Numbered from the stretch's first letter, positions 1 through 8,997 are shown. The stretch: 64,000 bases of DNA from Micavibrio sp. (GCA_030824965.1 JAPJQV010000001.1:434001-498000), one strand, 5' to 3'. The notes: generated by a model from the letters alone, not told the origin. A program made the numbers and translations.

Positions 1-834
1 TTCAAATCATTCAAAGCGGCAGGGGTAAACCGTTTATCGCTCGGTATTCAATCCTTGCGGACAGATGATTTGCAATTTCTTGGCCGTACGCATGATATAG
101 ACCAGGCGAAGAACGCAATCCAGATGGCCGCCGATACATTCGACCGTTTCAGTTTCGATCTGATCTATGCGCGGCCGCAGCAGACTGTCGAGGCATGGAA
201 AGAAGAACTGCAGGAAGCGCTGCAAATCGCCGCCGGGCATATTTCGCTTTATCAGCTTACCATTGAAAAGAACACGCCGTTTTTTATCCAGCATGCCCGC
301 GGGGAATTTAAAGTTCCGGCGGAAGAACTGGCGGCGGATTTCTATGACGCGACCGAAAACATAATGGGCGCAGCGGGTTTTGAAACCTATGAAGTCTCCA
401 ACTACGCGAAGCCCGGCCAGCAATCGCGCCATAACCTGATTTACTGGCGGTACGGCGATTATGCCGGAATAGGGCCGGGGGCGCACGGACGTTTGACACT
501 GGATGGAAAGAAATACGCAACACGGACGCACAGAGCGCCCGATATATGGTTGCAGCGCGTTGAGGCTAACGGTCATTCCCATCATGACTTCGAATTAATT
601 GATAATCTTCAGCGTTTGCAGGAAGCGGTAATGATGGGATTGCGCTTGAACGAAGGCGTGCCGTTATCACGATTGCAATCCGAATATGGCGGCAATCCAC
701 TGGATGTGATCTCCATAAAAAAAATCAGCAAACTCTGCGACGAGGGCTTGCTGATTTTTGAAAATGATATTATCCGCGCTACACATTCAGGCCGTAAATG
801 CCTGAACGGAGTTCTTGATTATCTGCTGAACTGA
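1..834 (+). CDS. hemW: HemW-like radical SAM protein (3' part, cut by window start)
   Basis: The frame is open from base 1, so the start codon and the N-terminal CxxxCxxC cluster site lie outside the window. The visible 277 residues begin inside the radical-SAM barrel with the family signature GVNRLSLGIQS and continue through LYQLTIEKNTPF, YEVSNYA and the SRHNLIYWR block typical of HemW (formerly called oxygen-independent coproporphyrinogen oxidase-like). HemW proteins bind heme and an Fe-S cluster and are regarded as heme chaperones rather than true HemN oxidases. The family assignment comes from these motifs. Its 3' end overlaps the convergent exported-protein gene by 16 bp. Confidence 0.93.
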   Translation, partial: FKSFKAAGVNRLSLGIQSLRTDDLQFLGRTHDIDQAKNAIQMAADTFDRFSFDLIYARPQQTVEAWKEELQEALQIAAGHISLYQLTIEKNTPFFIQHARGEFKVPAEELAADFYDATENIMGAAGFETYEVSNYAKPGQQSRHNLIYWRYGDYAGIGPGAHGRLTLDGKKYATRTHRAPDIWLQRVEANGHSHHDFELIDNLQRLQEAVMMGLRLNEGVPLSRLQSEYGGNPLDVISIKKISKLCDEGLLIFENDIIRATHSGRKCLNGVLDYLLN

Positions 835-1754
835 GCCGCATTTAAAAGCACACTGATATCAACGCCATTCAACAAGGTCCGGCCTTGCGCATCTGTCTTG
901 ACGTTATAACTGCGTGTATCGTCATTACCGGCAACGACCTTACCCGACATTTGCAAAACGCTTAAGACGCCCAATGTTTTTTGCAATTGCACTTTGTTCA
1001 GCGTAGAAGGATCTTTCAATTTCGTGCCGATTAAATTCACTGCGTTGCTAAGGCCGCTAATTTCGGCCTGGCTTGTTTGCGTAAAACCACGGGCGGCGGC
1101 CTTATCGGCTGTCACTTGTGATTGTACTTTTAAAGATTTTGCCAACGGCGCCTTTTGATTTTGGGTGTTGATGAAATTAATGTCGTTTGCCGTTACATTG
1201 ACCGGGCCGGAAAAACCGCCATTTGATTTTTCAAGATCATAGTCAATATTTACATTGGAAACCGATGTGCCTTCATTCGTCGTGCTATCGCGATAGGCGA
1301 CATCGCCATAAGATGCATTGAGTGTTTTGAAACCGAAAACATCCATATCCCAGATACCGGAAGCTTTCTGGCTGCCCAGCGATAATTTACCCGGCTGTTT
1401 GCCGCCATAGGTCAGCGTCGATGGCACGGCAACGGAAGTTTTGAATTCCGATACATTATCTGTCGGCATCATATTCATGATGACTTTACCGACATTCAAC
1501 GCTTCGCCTTGCGGGCTGGTCAAAGTGAGAGAGGGCAGGGTGACTTCGTAATAATTATTCTTTGGCAGAACGGAAACGCTTCCGCTGAAATCAGCTTTAC
1601 TACCGGCAACTTTCAAATCTTTGCGAGAGGTGATTTCTTTATTAAACCGTTCTTGTAGTGCGGTTGCGCCTTGTTGATCGATGGTTGCCGCCAAAGCAGG
1701 TGTCACTAAAAACAGGCAGGTAAAGAAAAGACTTAATAGTTTGAATTGAGGCAT
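819..1754 (-). CDS. Exported protein of unknown function
   Basis: A 311-residue protein if started at the ATG at 1754, which directly precedes a clear signal peptide (MPQFKLLSLFFTCLFLVTPALA, cleavage after ALA). An in-frame ATG five codons upstream (1769) is also possible; longer upstream starts would place 30 residues before the signal. The mature part is rich in Ser, Thr, Asn and Gly with alternating beta-strand-like segments and has no cysteine. It vaguely recalls DUF945/DUF2125-type periplasmic proteins of proteobacteria, but I see no motif that proves this. It is divergent from the helicase gene, with 70 bp between the two starts, and its 3' end overlaps hemW. Confidence 0.75.
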   Translation of the reverse strand: MPQFKLLSLFFTCLFLVTPALAATIDQQGATALQERFNKEITSRKDLKVAGSKADFSGSVSVLPKNNYYEVTLPSLTLTSPQGEALNVGKVIMNMMPTDNVSEFKTSVAVPSTLTYGGKQPGKLSLGSQKASGIWDMDVFGFKTLNASYGDVAYRDSTTNEGTSVSNVNIDYDLEKSNGGFSGPVNVTANDINFINTQNQKAPLAKSLKVQSQVTADKAAARGFTQTSQAEISGLSNAVNLIGTKLKDPSTLNKVQLQKTLGVLSVLQMSGKVVAGNDDTRSYNVKTDAQGRTLLNGVDISVLLNAAQFSR

Positions 1755-1824
1755 GCGCCGGGTCTCCATTTTCGCGTTTTTAATGATATATAAGTGATTA
1801 GCAGAAAGTACAGAGCGCCGCCAG

Positions 1825-4680
1825 ATGTCACCCACCAACAAAGCCATCGCCTATGACGGGTTGATTTCTGCCATATTGGGTCCGACCAATACGGGTAAGA
1901 CATACCGTGCGGTGGAACAAATGCTGACCCACCATTCGGGCGTCATCGGCTTTCCGCTGCGGCTGCTGGCGCGGGAGAATTACGATAAAATCGTCGAGCG
2001 CAAAGGCGTGGCGGCGGTGGCGCTTGTCACGGGCGAGGAAAAAATCATTCCCCGGCATGCCCGTTATTTCGTTTGCACGACCGAAGCCATGCCCGCCATG
2101 CTGCATGGACTTCAGGATTTCGATTTCGTCGCGGTGGACGAGATACAGCTCGCCGCCGATCCCGACCGGGGGCATATTTTTACCGACCGTCTTCTTCGGG
2201 CACGGGGGAAACTGGAAACGATGTTCATGGGCTCGGAAACGATCCGGCCTTTATTGAAACAGCTTGTTCCGGGGATTGAAATCCGCTCGCAGGAACGGTT
2301 TTCCCGGCTTACCTATACAGGTTTTAAAAAATTGACACGGCTTCCGGCTCGCTCGGCCATCGTCGCCTTTACCATTAACGATCTCTATGAAGTCGCGGAT
2401 TTAATCCGCCGCCAGCGCGGCGGAACGGCAATCGTTCTCGGCGCTTTATCTCCACGCACCAGAAATGCGCAAGTAGAGATGTACCAATCCGGCGAAGTTG
2501 ATTTTCTGGTGGCGACCGATGCAATCGGCATGGGGCTGAACATGGATATAAACCACGTCGCCTTTGCCTCGACACGCAAATTCGACGGGCAGAAAATGCG
2601 AAAACTTTCACCGGCGGAATTGGCGCAGATCGCTGGCCGCGCAGGACGGCATACGAAAGACGGCACGTTTGGCGTGACAGGGCATATTCCTGACTTCGAT
2701 CCCGACGATGTCGAGAAAATAGAACATCACCGTTTTGAAAATCTGCAAACTTTGTCATGGCGAAATAGCGATCTTGATTTCTCCTCGCCGAAAATGCTGC
2801 TGCGCTCGCTCGATGTTTTTTCCGGTAATGCAGCCTTGCAAAAAGGCTGGCCGGGAGACGATCTGCAATCGCTGGAGAAATTTATCGCCCGCGACGATGT
2901 CATGGCACGGGCCACTACGCCGGACACGATCCGTCTTTTATGGGATGTGTGCCAGATACCGGATTTCAGGAAGACGATCCATGAAAGCCATCATGAACTC
3001 CTCGCGGGCGTGTTCAATCATCTGATCTCAGACGAAGGCGTCTTGCCGGATGACTGGGTGATGCCGCAAATCGCGCGGCTCGACCGCATGGATGGCGATG
3101 TCGACACGCTCATGGCGCGTATCGCTCATATTCGCACCTGGACTTATATTTCCTATCGTGGAGGCTGGTTCAAAGATCCCGAAAACTGGCAGGCAAAAAC
3201 CCGCGCCATCGAGGACCGTTTGTCCGATGCCCTGCATGAAGGATTATTGCGCCGTTTTGTGGACAAACGCTCCGCCGTCCTTTTAAAGGGCCGGGAAGAG
3301 GGTTCTGCGCTGCTGGCAGGCGTAAAAAGTGACGGAACCGTGGTGGTTGAAGGACATCCTGTTGGACAATTGGTAGGGTTTCGGTTTATACCAGACGCGG
3401 GCGTTAGCGGACCGGATAAGAAGGTCATAATGTCAGTGGCAAGGGCCACGCTTAAATCTGAAATAGGACGAAGACTAAACATGATACTGACTGCAGTAGC
3501 CAAGCAATTCAAATTGCAGGACGATGGCCAGATTTTCTTTCAACAAGACGCCAGCAACCCATTGCCGGGTCAGGCCATTGCCCGCGTGAAAAAAGGCGCG
3601 AGTCTGTTACAGCCTGAAATCGAATTACTGAATTCCGATCTTTTGGAATCCCAAGACAAGAACGCCGTAACCGAACATCTGCAAAATTGGGTCAAGGCGC
3701 ATATCTATACCGTGCTTGAACCGTTATTTACTTTAGTCGGTGACGAAAACATGTCCGGCGCGGCGCGTGGTATCGCGTTCCAGCTTTTCGAAGGCACAGG
3801 CATCGTGCCGCGTACGCAGGTCGATCCTATGATCGAAACGCTCGACGCCGATGGCCGCCGCGAACTGCGCGGCAAGAAAGTGAAGCTTGGCCCTCTATTG
3901 GTCTTCCTGCCTGAACTGAACAAACCGGCGGGTGTCCGTCTTCGTGCGATATTGTGGAGCCTTTATAACGACCAGCCATTACCGGCCCCGACGCCGCGTG
4001 ACGGCTCGATGTCGGTCACGGTCGATCCGGCTGCGATCAATCCTGATTTTTACAAAGCCATCGGTTATCCGGTTTACGGCCCGCGCGCCATTCGCATCGA
4101 TATGCTGGACCGCGTGATTAATCTTATCTACGACAACGCCGATAAAGGCCGCTTCCGTGCCGACCATAAAATGGCGGAATGGATGGGCTGCGGTATTGCC
4201 GATCTCTACGCGATTTTAGAAGCGATGGGCCATAAGCGTATCGAGCCGCCGAAAGTAGAAGAGGCTGCGGAAGTAAAAGTTGAAGAGCCAATAGCCGATG
4301 AAACAAAAGCGGAAGAAGCGTCTGTACCTGCCGAAGCCGAAGGCGAAACAGTAATCACGGCTGAAGCGCCGAAACCTGAACCAAAAGCCAAGCCTGTTCT
4401 CGATGAATTCATCCTGCGCAAAGGCAAGGCACATCAGGAACAGAAAGTCCGAGAATTCACGCCGCGTGAGAAGAAACCTTTCCCTCAGGAACGCCGCGAA
4501 AACCGTCCGGGTGAGAAACCGAAATTCAACAACGACAAGCCGAAATTCGATAAAAAGAAATTCGACAAGAAAAAGGATTTCAAGAAAGACCGCGACGACT
4601 CCCCGCGCACTTTCTCGGCCAATGCCAAGGTCGAAGACAATCCCTTTGCGATTTTGCAGCAGTTGAAATCAGGCAAATAA
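1825..4680 (+). CDS. Suv3-like ATP-dependent RNA helicase
   Basis: A 951-residue superfamily 2 helicase of the type related to mitochondrial Suv3, which in mitochondria unwinds RNA for the degradosome. Walker A is GPTNTGKT (residues 19-26), Walker B is DEIQ (about 105-108) and motif VI is QIAGRAGRH (about 268-276). A long alpha-helical middle part follows, as in the alphaproteobacterial family. From about residue 805 the protein becomes low complexity: first acidic Glu/Ala/Pro-rich, then strongly basic with FDKKKFDKKK repeats, a likely RNA-binding tail. In other alphaproteobacteria this gene usually sits beside a small S4-domain gene; here it is alone. A role in RNA turnover is inferred from the family. 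Confidence 0.9.
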   Translation: MSPTNKAIAYDGLISAILGPTNTGKTYRAVEQMLTHHSGVIGFPLRLLARENYDKIVERKGVAAVALVTGEEKIIPRHARYFVCTTEAMPAMLHGLQDFDFVAVDEIQLAADPDRGHIFTDRLLRARGKLETMFMGSETIRPLLKQLVPGIEIRSQERFSRLTYTGFKKLTRLPARSAIVAFTINDLYEVADLIRRQRGGTAIVLGALSPRTRNAQVEMYQSGEVDFLVATDAIGMGLNMDINHVAFASTRKFDGQKMRKLSPAELAQIAGRAGRHTKDGTFGVTGHIPDFDPDDVEKIEHHRFENLQTLSWRNSDLDFSSPKMLLRSLDVFSGNAALQKGWPGDDLQSLEKFIARDDVMARATTPDTIRLLWDVCQIPDFRKTIHESHHELLAGVFNHLISDEGVLPDDWVMPQIARLDRMDGDVDTLMARIAHIRTWTYISYRGGWFKDPENWQAKTRAIEDRLSDALHEGLLRRFVDKRSAVLLKGREEGSALLAGVKSDGTVVVEGHPVGQLVGFRFIPDAGVSGPDKKVIMSVARATLKSEIGRRLNMILTAVAKQFKLQDDGQIFFQQDASNPLPGQAIARVKKGASLLQPEIELLNSDLLESQDKNAVTEHLQNWVKAHIYTVLEPLFTLVGDENMSGAARGIAFQLFEGTGIVPRTQVDPMIETLDADGRRELRGKKVKLGPLLVFLPELNKPAGVRLRAILWSLYNDQPLPAPTPRDGSMSVTVDPAAINPDFYKAIGYPVYGPRAIRIDMLDRVINLIYDNADKGRFRADHKMAEWMGCGIADLYAILEAMGHKRIEPPKVEEAAEVKVEEPIADETKAEEASVPAEAEGETVITAEAPKPEPKAKPVLDEFILRKGKAHQEQKVREFTPREKKPFPQERRENRPGEKPKFNNDKPKFDKKKFDKKKDFKKDRDDSPRTFSANAKVEDNPFAILQQLKSGK

Positions 4681-4695
4681 AAGATTTATAATATA

Positions 4696-4769
4696 TTGTG
4701 CCCTTGGTTGCGAGTCTCCCTCTAAGGAGGGTTATGCCCTAACCGTAAGGCGGGTAAGCAAGGGCACAA
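4696..4769. other. 74-nt branched palindrome between convergent genes (structured RNA or bidirectional terminator)
   Basis: Perfect 11-bp arms (4696-4706 TTGTGCCCTTG and 4759-4769 CAAGGGCACAA) enclose 52 nt that can form two further hairpins. One is CCCTC-TAAG-GAGGG (4718-4731). The other is CCC/GGG around CC-GTAA-GG with a GNRA-like loop (4737-4754). On the plus strand the outer stem is followed by CTTTTATCT. The element fills the gap between the 3' ends of the helicase gene and the convergent polyprenyl synthase gene, so a transcription-ending role is the plain reading, but the three-way-junction shape is more elaborate than a usual terminator. Confidence 0.5.
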
Positions 4770-4776
4770 CTTTTAT

Positions 4777-5787
4777 CTATTTCTTCCGCTCCAGCGCATA
4801 ATAAGCCGTGTCAATCAGAATAGATTTTAGAGTGCTATCCGGCAGTGAAGACAAAGCTTTCGCAGCCATATCCGCATAGTCTTTCGCCATATCGAGTGAT
4901 GCGATATCCGCCTTATGCTCTCTGATTAAATCCTGCGCGAATTTCAAATCCGCTTCGCTCGCATCTTCCGCGCCGAAAACTCTGGCCCAGAATTCTTTCT
5001 CTTCTGCATTCGCTTTTTCCAGCGCGAAGAGAACAGGGGCGGTCATTTTGCCTTCCTTAAAATCATCGCCAATGGCTTTGCCAAGCTCTGTCGCGTCTGC
5101 CTGATAGTCCAGAACATCGTCGGCGATCTGGAACGCCATGCCGAGATTATAACCGTAATCGCGCAAGGCGTTTTGCATCTCCGCCGACTGGTTCGTGACA
5201 ATCGGGCCGATCTCTGTCGCGGCGGCAAAGAGCGCGGCGGTCTTTGCGCCGATCACGCGTTTATATTGGTCGAGCGTCGTCTCCAGATTTCCCTGAATTG
5301 ATAATTGCAGGACTTCGCCTTCGGCGATTACGGCGGAGGCTTTAGAGAGAATTCTTAAAACGTCAATCGAGCCGTCTTCGACCATCAACTCGAAAGCGCG
5401 GGAGAAAAGAAAATCACCGACCAGAACGGTTTCCTGATTACCGAATACGCGGTTGGCGGATTCCTTGCCGCGTCTTTGTTCGCTCTCGTCGACGACATCG
5501 TCATGGAGAAGGGTCGCGGTATGAATAAATTCAACAGCGGCGGCGAGAGGATAGCATCTGGTACTATCGGCACTGAATAATCGTGTCGCGGCCAAAGTAA
5601 GAAGCGGGCGCATACGCTTGCCGCCCGAAGCGATCAGATAACCTGCGAGTTGCGGGATCAGCGCGACTTCGGAGTCCATGCGTTTATAGATCAGCGCATT
5701 GACCTGCTCCATATCGTCTTTCAGGAGCGCGGAGAGATCTTCGAGCGGATGAGTGGCTTTCGCGTCTTTGGCGGCTGTTTGAAGCAT
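4777..5787 (-). CDS. ispB: Long-chain polyprenyl diphosphate synthase (octa-/decaprenyl type)
   Basis: A 336-residue trans-isoprenyl synthase. Both aspartate-rich motifs are intact: DDVVD (96-100) with the following RRGKES, and DDVLD (223-227). GGKRMRP (about 55-61) is the allylic-substrate binding segment. The residues before the first Asp motif are small or aliphatic (IHTATLLHDD), as in the long-chain IspB class that makes the ubiquinone side chain; the window's other synthase, at 36949-37860, has the DDxxxxD spacing of the FPP/GPP class. The start at 5787 gives a normal family length. It is transcribed away from the methyltransferase gene at 5844 across a 56-bp gap. Confidence 0.93.
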   Translation of the reverse strand: MLQTAAKDAKATHPLEDLSALLKDDMEQVNALIYKRMDSEVALIPQLAGYLIASGGKRMRPLLTLAATRLFSADSTRCYPLAAAVEFIHTATLLHDDVVDESEQRRGKESANRVFGNQETVLVGDFLFSRAFELMVEDGSIDVLRILSKASAVIAEGEVLQLSIQGNLETTLDQYKRVIGAKTAALFAAATEIGPIVTNQSAEMQNALRDYGYNLGMAFQIADDVLDYQADATELGKAIGDDFKEGKMTAPVLFALEKANAEEKEFWARVFGAEDASEADLKFAQDLIREHKADIASLDMAKDYADMAAKALSSLPDSTLKSILIDTAYYALERKK

Positions 5788-5843
5788 GGTTTCTTATATC
5801 GAAAGGCTTTTAAAATGCCAATGACTGACTTAAAAGTAACGAT

Positions 5844-6557
5844 ATGGCGCAAGAAATCTACGTTCTCGATAAAAAAGTCCGCTTGATGCAGCCGCAAGGT
5901 GGCGGTTTTCGCACCAGCCTCGATTCCGTCATGCTGGCCGCTGCCGTTCCGGCGAAAGTGGGGCAATCGGTGCTCGATATGGGCTGCGGCGTTGGCGGCG
6001 CGTCTTTTTGCCTGCTCTGGCGCGAGGACGTCCAATTAACGGGTATCGACGTAAATGCCGGATATGTCGAACTGGCCAGAAAAAATAATGATTTGAACGC
6101 CAAATCGGCCCGTTTTGACGTGGCCGATATCCGCGAGTACCAATCGCCGCTCTTCGATCATGTCATGTTAAATCCACCCTTTTTCGAGGCGGGCACGCAT
6201 TTATCGTCGCCGGATGAGGGAAAAGCCCGCGCCAACGGCCATATAGACGAAGATTTAAGCCTTAAGGATTGGATTAAGGCCGCGCACCGACTGGTGAAAT
6301 CTAACGGCAGTATGACGATTATCTATCCAAGTGGCGGGATCGATAAAATCATTCAATTTATGGGTAAAAGCTTCGGGGCTATTGAGATTATACCGCTTTG
6401 GCAGCGCGCAGGGGCCGAAGCCCGGCGCGTTATTCTCCGGGCGATTAAGGACCGCCAAACCCCCGCAAGAATATTACCCGGACTTATTTTGCATGAAACG
6501 GACGGAAGTTATACAATAGAAGCCGACTCCGTTTTACGAAATGGGAACAAAATTTAA
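5844..6557 (+). CDS. TrmN6-type tRNA1(Val) adenine-N6 methyltransferase family protein
   Basis: A 237-residue class I SAM-dependent methyltransferase of the COG4123 family. The SAM loop is LDMGCGVGG (44-52) and the N6-adenine methyltransferase signature NPPF is at 110-113, followed by FEAGTHLSSPDEGKARA, typical of this family. The best studied member, E. coli TrmN6 (YfiC), modifies A37 of tRNA1(Val). The Arg-Val-Ile-Leu stretch and HETDGSYT near the C terminus also fit. The substrate is inferred from the family only. In many alphaproteobacteria this gene stands divergent to the long-chain polyprenyl synthase gene, as here. Confidence 0.85.
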   Translation: MAQEIYVLDKKVRLMQPQGGGFRTSLDSVMLAAAVPAKVGQSVLDMGCGVGGASFCLLWREDVQLTGIDVNAGYVELARKNNDLNAKSARFDVADIREYQSPLFDHVMLNPPFFEAGTHLSSPDEGKARANGHIDEDLSLKDWIKAAHRLVKSNGSMTIIYPSGGIDKIIQFMGKSFGAIEIIPLWQRAGAEARRVILRAIKDRQTPARILPGLILHETDGSYTIEADSVLRNGNKI

Positions 6558-6576
6558 TTTCTTGGGTTTATGTTGA

Positions 6577-6735
6577 ATGGCGCGTAAAGATTTAAGTTCT
6601 GATTTTGATGCGGAAAGCTTCCGCAAAGTCTATGAAACGAGATATAAAACTCCTCGTGATGACTCGATGGATGAGCTTTTGGCGAAACTGGATCAGGCCG
6701 CAAAAAAGGACGCGCATCCCAAACCATCGGTGTAA
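6577..6735 (+). CDS. Small hypothetical protein (52 aa)
   Basis: A 52-residue charged protein starting at the ATG at 6577, 19 bp after the methyltransferase stop and probably in the same transcript. The sequence is hydrophilic and probably helical (MDELLAKLDQAAKK), ends in KPSV and lacks Cys or Trp. Codon use resembles its neighbours and the frame is followed within 12 bp by the next small gene, which supports expression. I recognise no family. Confidence 0.5.
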   Translation: MARKDLSSDFDAESFRKVYETRYKTPRDDSMDELLAKLDQAAKKDAHPKPSV

Positions 6736-6746
6736 GTGAGTTTAAA

Positions 6747-7019
6747 ATGGTTAGAAAAATAGGCGATGTGCCGCCTGGAACCGAAACGGTTAAAGCATTG
6801 ATCGAAAATGCCGGTAAAGTTACACCTGTTGAGAAAGGCGAAGCGGCGCGCGATTTTCACGATGCTGTCGAAAGCGCCAAATCCCGCGCTGCCAGCGAAG
6901 CGGACGCGAATGCTAAGATAAATAAAAGCAGTGGCAAAAAAACGCCTTCATTCGACGATGTCGATCCGGAAATTCAAAGGCAGTTGCGCGACGCAGGCTA
7001 TACGCCGCCCAAACCTTAA
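6747..7019 (+). CDS. Small hypothetical protein (90 aa)
   Basis: A 90-residue hydrophilic protein with no signal peptide, membrane segment or cysteine. The middle is Ala/Lys/Ser/Glu-rich and likely helical or disordered (AARDFHDAVESAKSRAASEADANAK), and the end is PEIQRQLRDAGYTPPKP. It follows the 52-residue gene by 11 bp and precedes the convergent glyS gene by 8 bp, so the methyltransferase gene and the two small genes look like one unit. I do not recognise the family. Confidence 0.6.
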   Translation: MVRKIGDVPPGTETVKALIENAGKVTPVEKGEAARDFHDAVESAKSRAASEADANAKINKSSGKKTPSFDDVDPEIQRQLRDAGYTPPKP

Positions 7020-7027
7020 ATTAAAAC

Positions 7028-8539
7028 CTAAAGAGCCTTAATATTTTTTCTTAAATATTCGGCGACATTATCAAGGCTGATACGTTCCTGCGCCATCGTG
7101 TTGCGCTCGCGCACCGTCACCGTTCCGTCTGAAACCGTGTCGTTGTCGATGGTGAAGCAATATGGCGTACCAATCTCATCCTGACGCGCATATCGCTTGC
7201 CGATATTTTGCTTGATATCCAGATCGACGGCGAATTCTTCACGCAATTCCAAATATAATTTCGTGGCAATCACGGGATGCTCGTCCTTGGCGGTAAGCGG
7301 CAATATCGCCGCTTTTTTCGGAGCCAGCGCCGGATGAAAATTCATATACATGCCCGACGGCCTGTTCGGATCAACCGTATAGGCTTCACAAAGAAGGGCG
7401 AGAACGCCGCGTGTCAAACCTGCGGCGGGTTCGATCACATGCGGCAGGTATTTTTCATTCGTGACCGGGTCCATATATTCCAGCTTGGTTTTGGAATGGG
7501 TCTGGTGCTGGGTCAAGTCATAATCGGTACGGTAAGCGATGCCTTCCAGTTCGCCAAAACCAGGAGACGTAAACGGGAAACGGTATTCGATATCGTAGGT
7601 TTGCTGCGAGTAGAAAACCAGTTCATCGGCATCGTGCGGACGCATAAGGATATCGTCGCTTTTCAGGCCGATTTTTTCCCACCAGATTTTGCGCTGCTCG
7701 ACCCAGAAATCGAACCATTTCTTGGCTTCGGACGGATGGCAGAACCATTCCATTTCCATCTGTTCGAATTCGCGCGAGCGGAAGATAAAGTTGCGCGGGT
7801 TCACTTCGTTGCGGAAAGCTTTACCGACTTGCGCGATACCGAATGGTACGCGTACGCGTGAGGAGTCGAGAACGTTCTTATAGTTGATGAAAATACCCTG
7901 CGCTGTTTCACCGCGAAGATAAACAGTCTGATCCTGCGTCGCGCCGGTCTTGGATTCAAACAAAAGATTGAAGGCTTTTGGCTCTGTCAGGCTTCCGGCT
8001 TCGGATGCATCAGGTCCGATGATATTTTTATAATCCGCTAAATCAACTTTATCGAGAGCAACAGATTCATAAGCTTCAGGGGATTTGCCTTTGCCGAATT
8101 TTTTGACGCGCTTTTTCAAATTCTCTTCATGCGCATCGCCTTCCTGAACGGCAAGCCATGGCAGGCTGCCGTCTTTGGCTTTGTAAACAACCAAATGATC
8201 GGCGCGGTAGCGAAGCTTCGTTTCCTTGCAATCCACCATCGGGTCGGTAAAGCCGCCGACATGACCTGACGCGACCCAGACTTCGGGGTTTTGAATGATG
8301 GCTGAGTCCAGTCCGACGATATCGACCGGCAAACCGTCCGGCCCGATCGGCGGACAAGTGACCATGGATTTCCACCATTGGTCGCGGACATTGTTTTTGA
8401 GTTCTACGCCAAGCGGGCCGTAATCCCAGAATCCGTTGATCCCGCCATAGATTTCAGACGCCTGAAAAATAAAGCCGCGGCGTTTGCATAGGGCAACGAT
8501 GTCTTTCATATCTTTGGTAGGAGCGGCGGCTTCAGTCAT
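7028..8539 (-). CDS. glyS: Glycyl-tRNA synthetase, single-chain dimeric (eukaryote/archaeal-like) type
   Basis: A 503-residue class IIa aminoacyl-tRNA synthetase that charges tRNA-Gly. The N-terminal RRGFIFQASEIYGG and WDYGPLGVELKNN, the central RNEVNPRNFIFRSREFEQMEMEWF (motif 2 region, described here in part) and the C-terminal PHVIEPAAGLTRG/VLALL are hallmarks of the alpha2 GlyRS, as in Thermus, mycobacteria and eukaryotes. It is not the GlyQ/GlyS alpha2beta2 enzyme of most proteobacteria. The C-terminal anticodon-binding domain is present (GTPYCFTIDNDT, DGTVTVRERNTM), so the protein is complete. The start at 8539 is the first ATG before MKDIVALCKRRG. No GlyQ or GlyS gene occurs in the window. 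Confidence 0.96.
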   Translation of the reverse strand: MTEAAAPTKDMKDIVALCKRRGFIFQASEIYGGINGFWDYGPLGVELKNNVRDQWWKSMVTCPPIGPDGLPVDIVGLDSAIIQNPEVWVASGHVGGFTDPMVDCKETKLRYRADHLVVYKAKDGSLPWLAVQEGDAHEENLKKRVKKFGKGKSPEAYESVALDKVDLADYKNIIGPDASEAGSLTEPKAFNLLFESKTGATQDQTVYLRGETAQGIFINYKNVLDSSRVRVPFGIAQVGKAFRNEVNPRNFIFRSREFEQMEMEWFCHPSEAKKWFDFWVEQRKIWWEKIGLKSDDILMRPHDADELVFYSQQTYDIEYRFPFTSPGFGELEGIAYRTDYDLTQHQTHSKTKLEYMDPVTNEKYLPHVIEPAAGLTRGVLALLCEAYTVDPNRPSGMYMNFHPALAPKKAAILPLTAKDEHPVIATKLYLELREEFAVDLDIKQNIGKRYARQDEIGTPYCFTIDNDTVSDGTVTVRERNTMAQERISLDNVAEYLRKNIKAL

Positions 8540-8606
8540 GATTTCCTCAAAAATGTTGGATTTTTCTTATAAGGAAATCTCAGGTGAAAGTCATCTCTTA
8601 AGAAAA

Positions 8607-8945
8607 CTAGTTAAAAATATCGTCCCAAAGTCGTCCAACGGCGGTCTGGGCTTGCTGCTTGCCTGTTAATCTTTGTTTAAATTCCAGCTTGCCGTTTTTG
8701 TTCTTTTTAAATTTCGACGATTCTTTGCCTGAAGATACTTTCTGCTCTGCTAAAACGGCGCGCATTCTGCGGGTCATTTCCGCCTTGCGTTTTTTTTCTT
8801 CCTCTACCGAGCGTATCTTATTGCCCGACGTGCGCGGATTGCCCGTTTCCTTGTTGCTTCCTTGATTCCAGCTGGGAGGGCGGATTTTCTCCGCCTGTGC
8901 CGGAAGCGCGAATATTAAAACCAGCAGCGCTAATAATAATCTCAT
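8607..8945 (-). CDS. Small exported basic protein of unknown function
   Basis: A 112-residue protein when started at the ATG at 8945, which begins a textbook signal peptide (MRLLLALLVLIFALPAQA, cleavage after AQA). The mature part is strongly basic and polar (EEEKKRKAEMTRRMRAVL, KFKKNKNGKLEFKQR) and ends in VGRLWDDIFN. No domain is recognised. An upstream in-frame ATG at 9056 would add a second hydrophobic stretch and overlap the divergent acetyltransferase, so the shorter start is preferred. It lies 67 bp downstream of the glyS start region on the same strand and is read first. Confidence 0.6.
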   Translation of the reverse strand: MRLLLALLVLIFALPAQAEKIRPPSWNQGSNKETGNPRTSGNKIRSVEEEKKRKAEMTRRMRAVLAEQKVSSGKESSKFKKNKNGKLEFKQRLTGKQQAQTAVGRLWDDIFN

Positions 8946-8997
8946 GAAAGGTGATCTGGGGTTGGGTTTGGCGAATATTGGGATTATAAATACCATT

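Noticed and set aside
4696..4769. Possible tRNA in the 74-nt palindrome
   Set aside because: Length is right but there is no T-loop GTTCRA sequence, D-arm or 7-bp anticodon loop, and the outer stem is 11 bp.
7277..7861. Open frame on the plus strand inside the glycyl-tRNA synthetase gene
   Set aside because: Antisense to conserved glyS coding sequence, composition of a shadow frame, no recognised motif.
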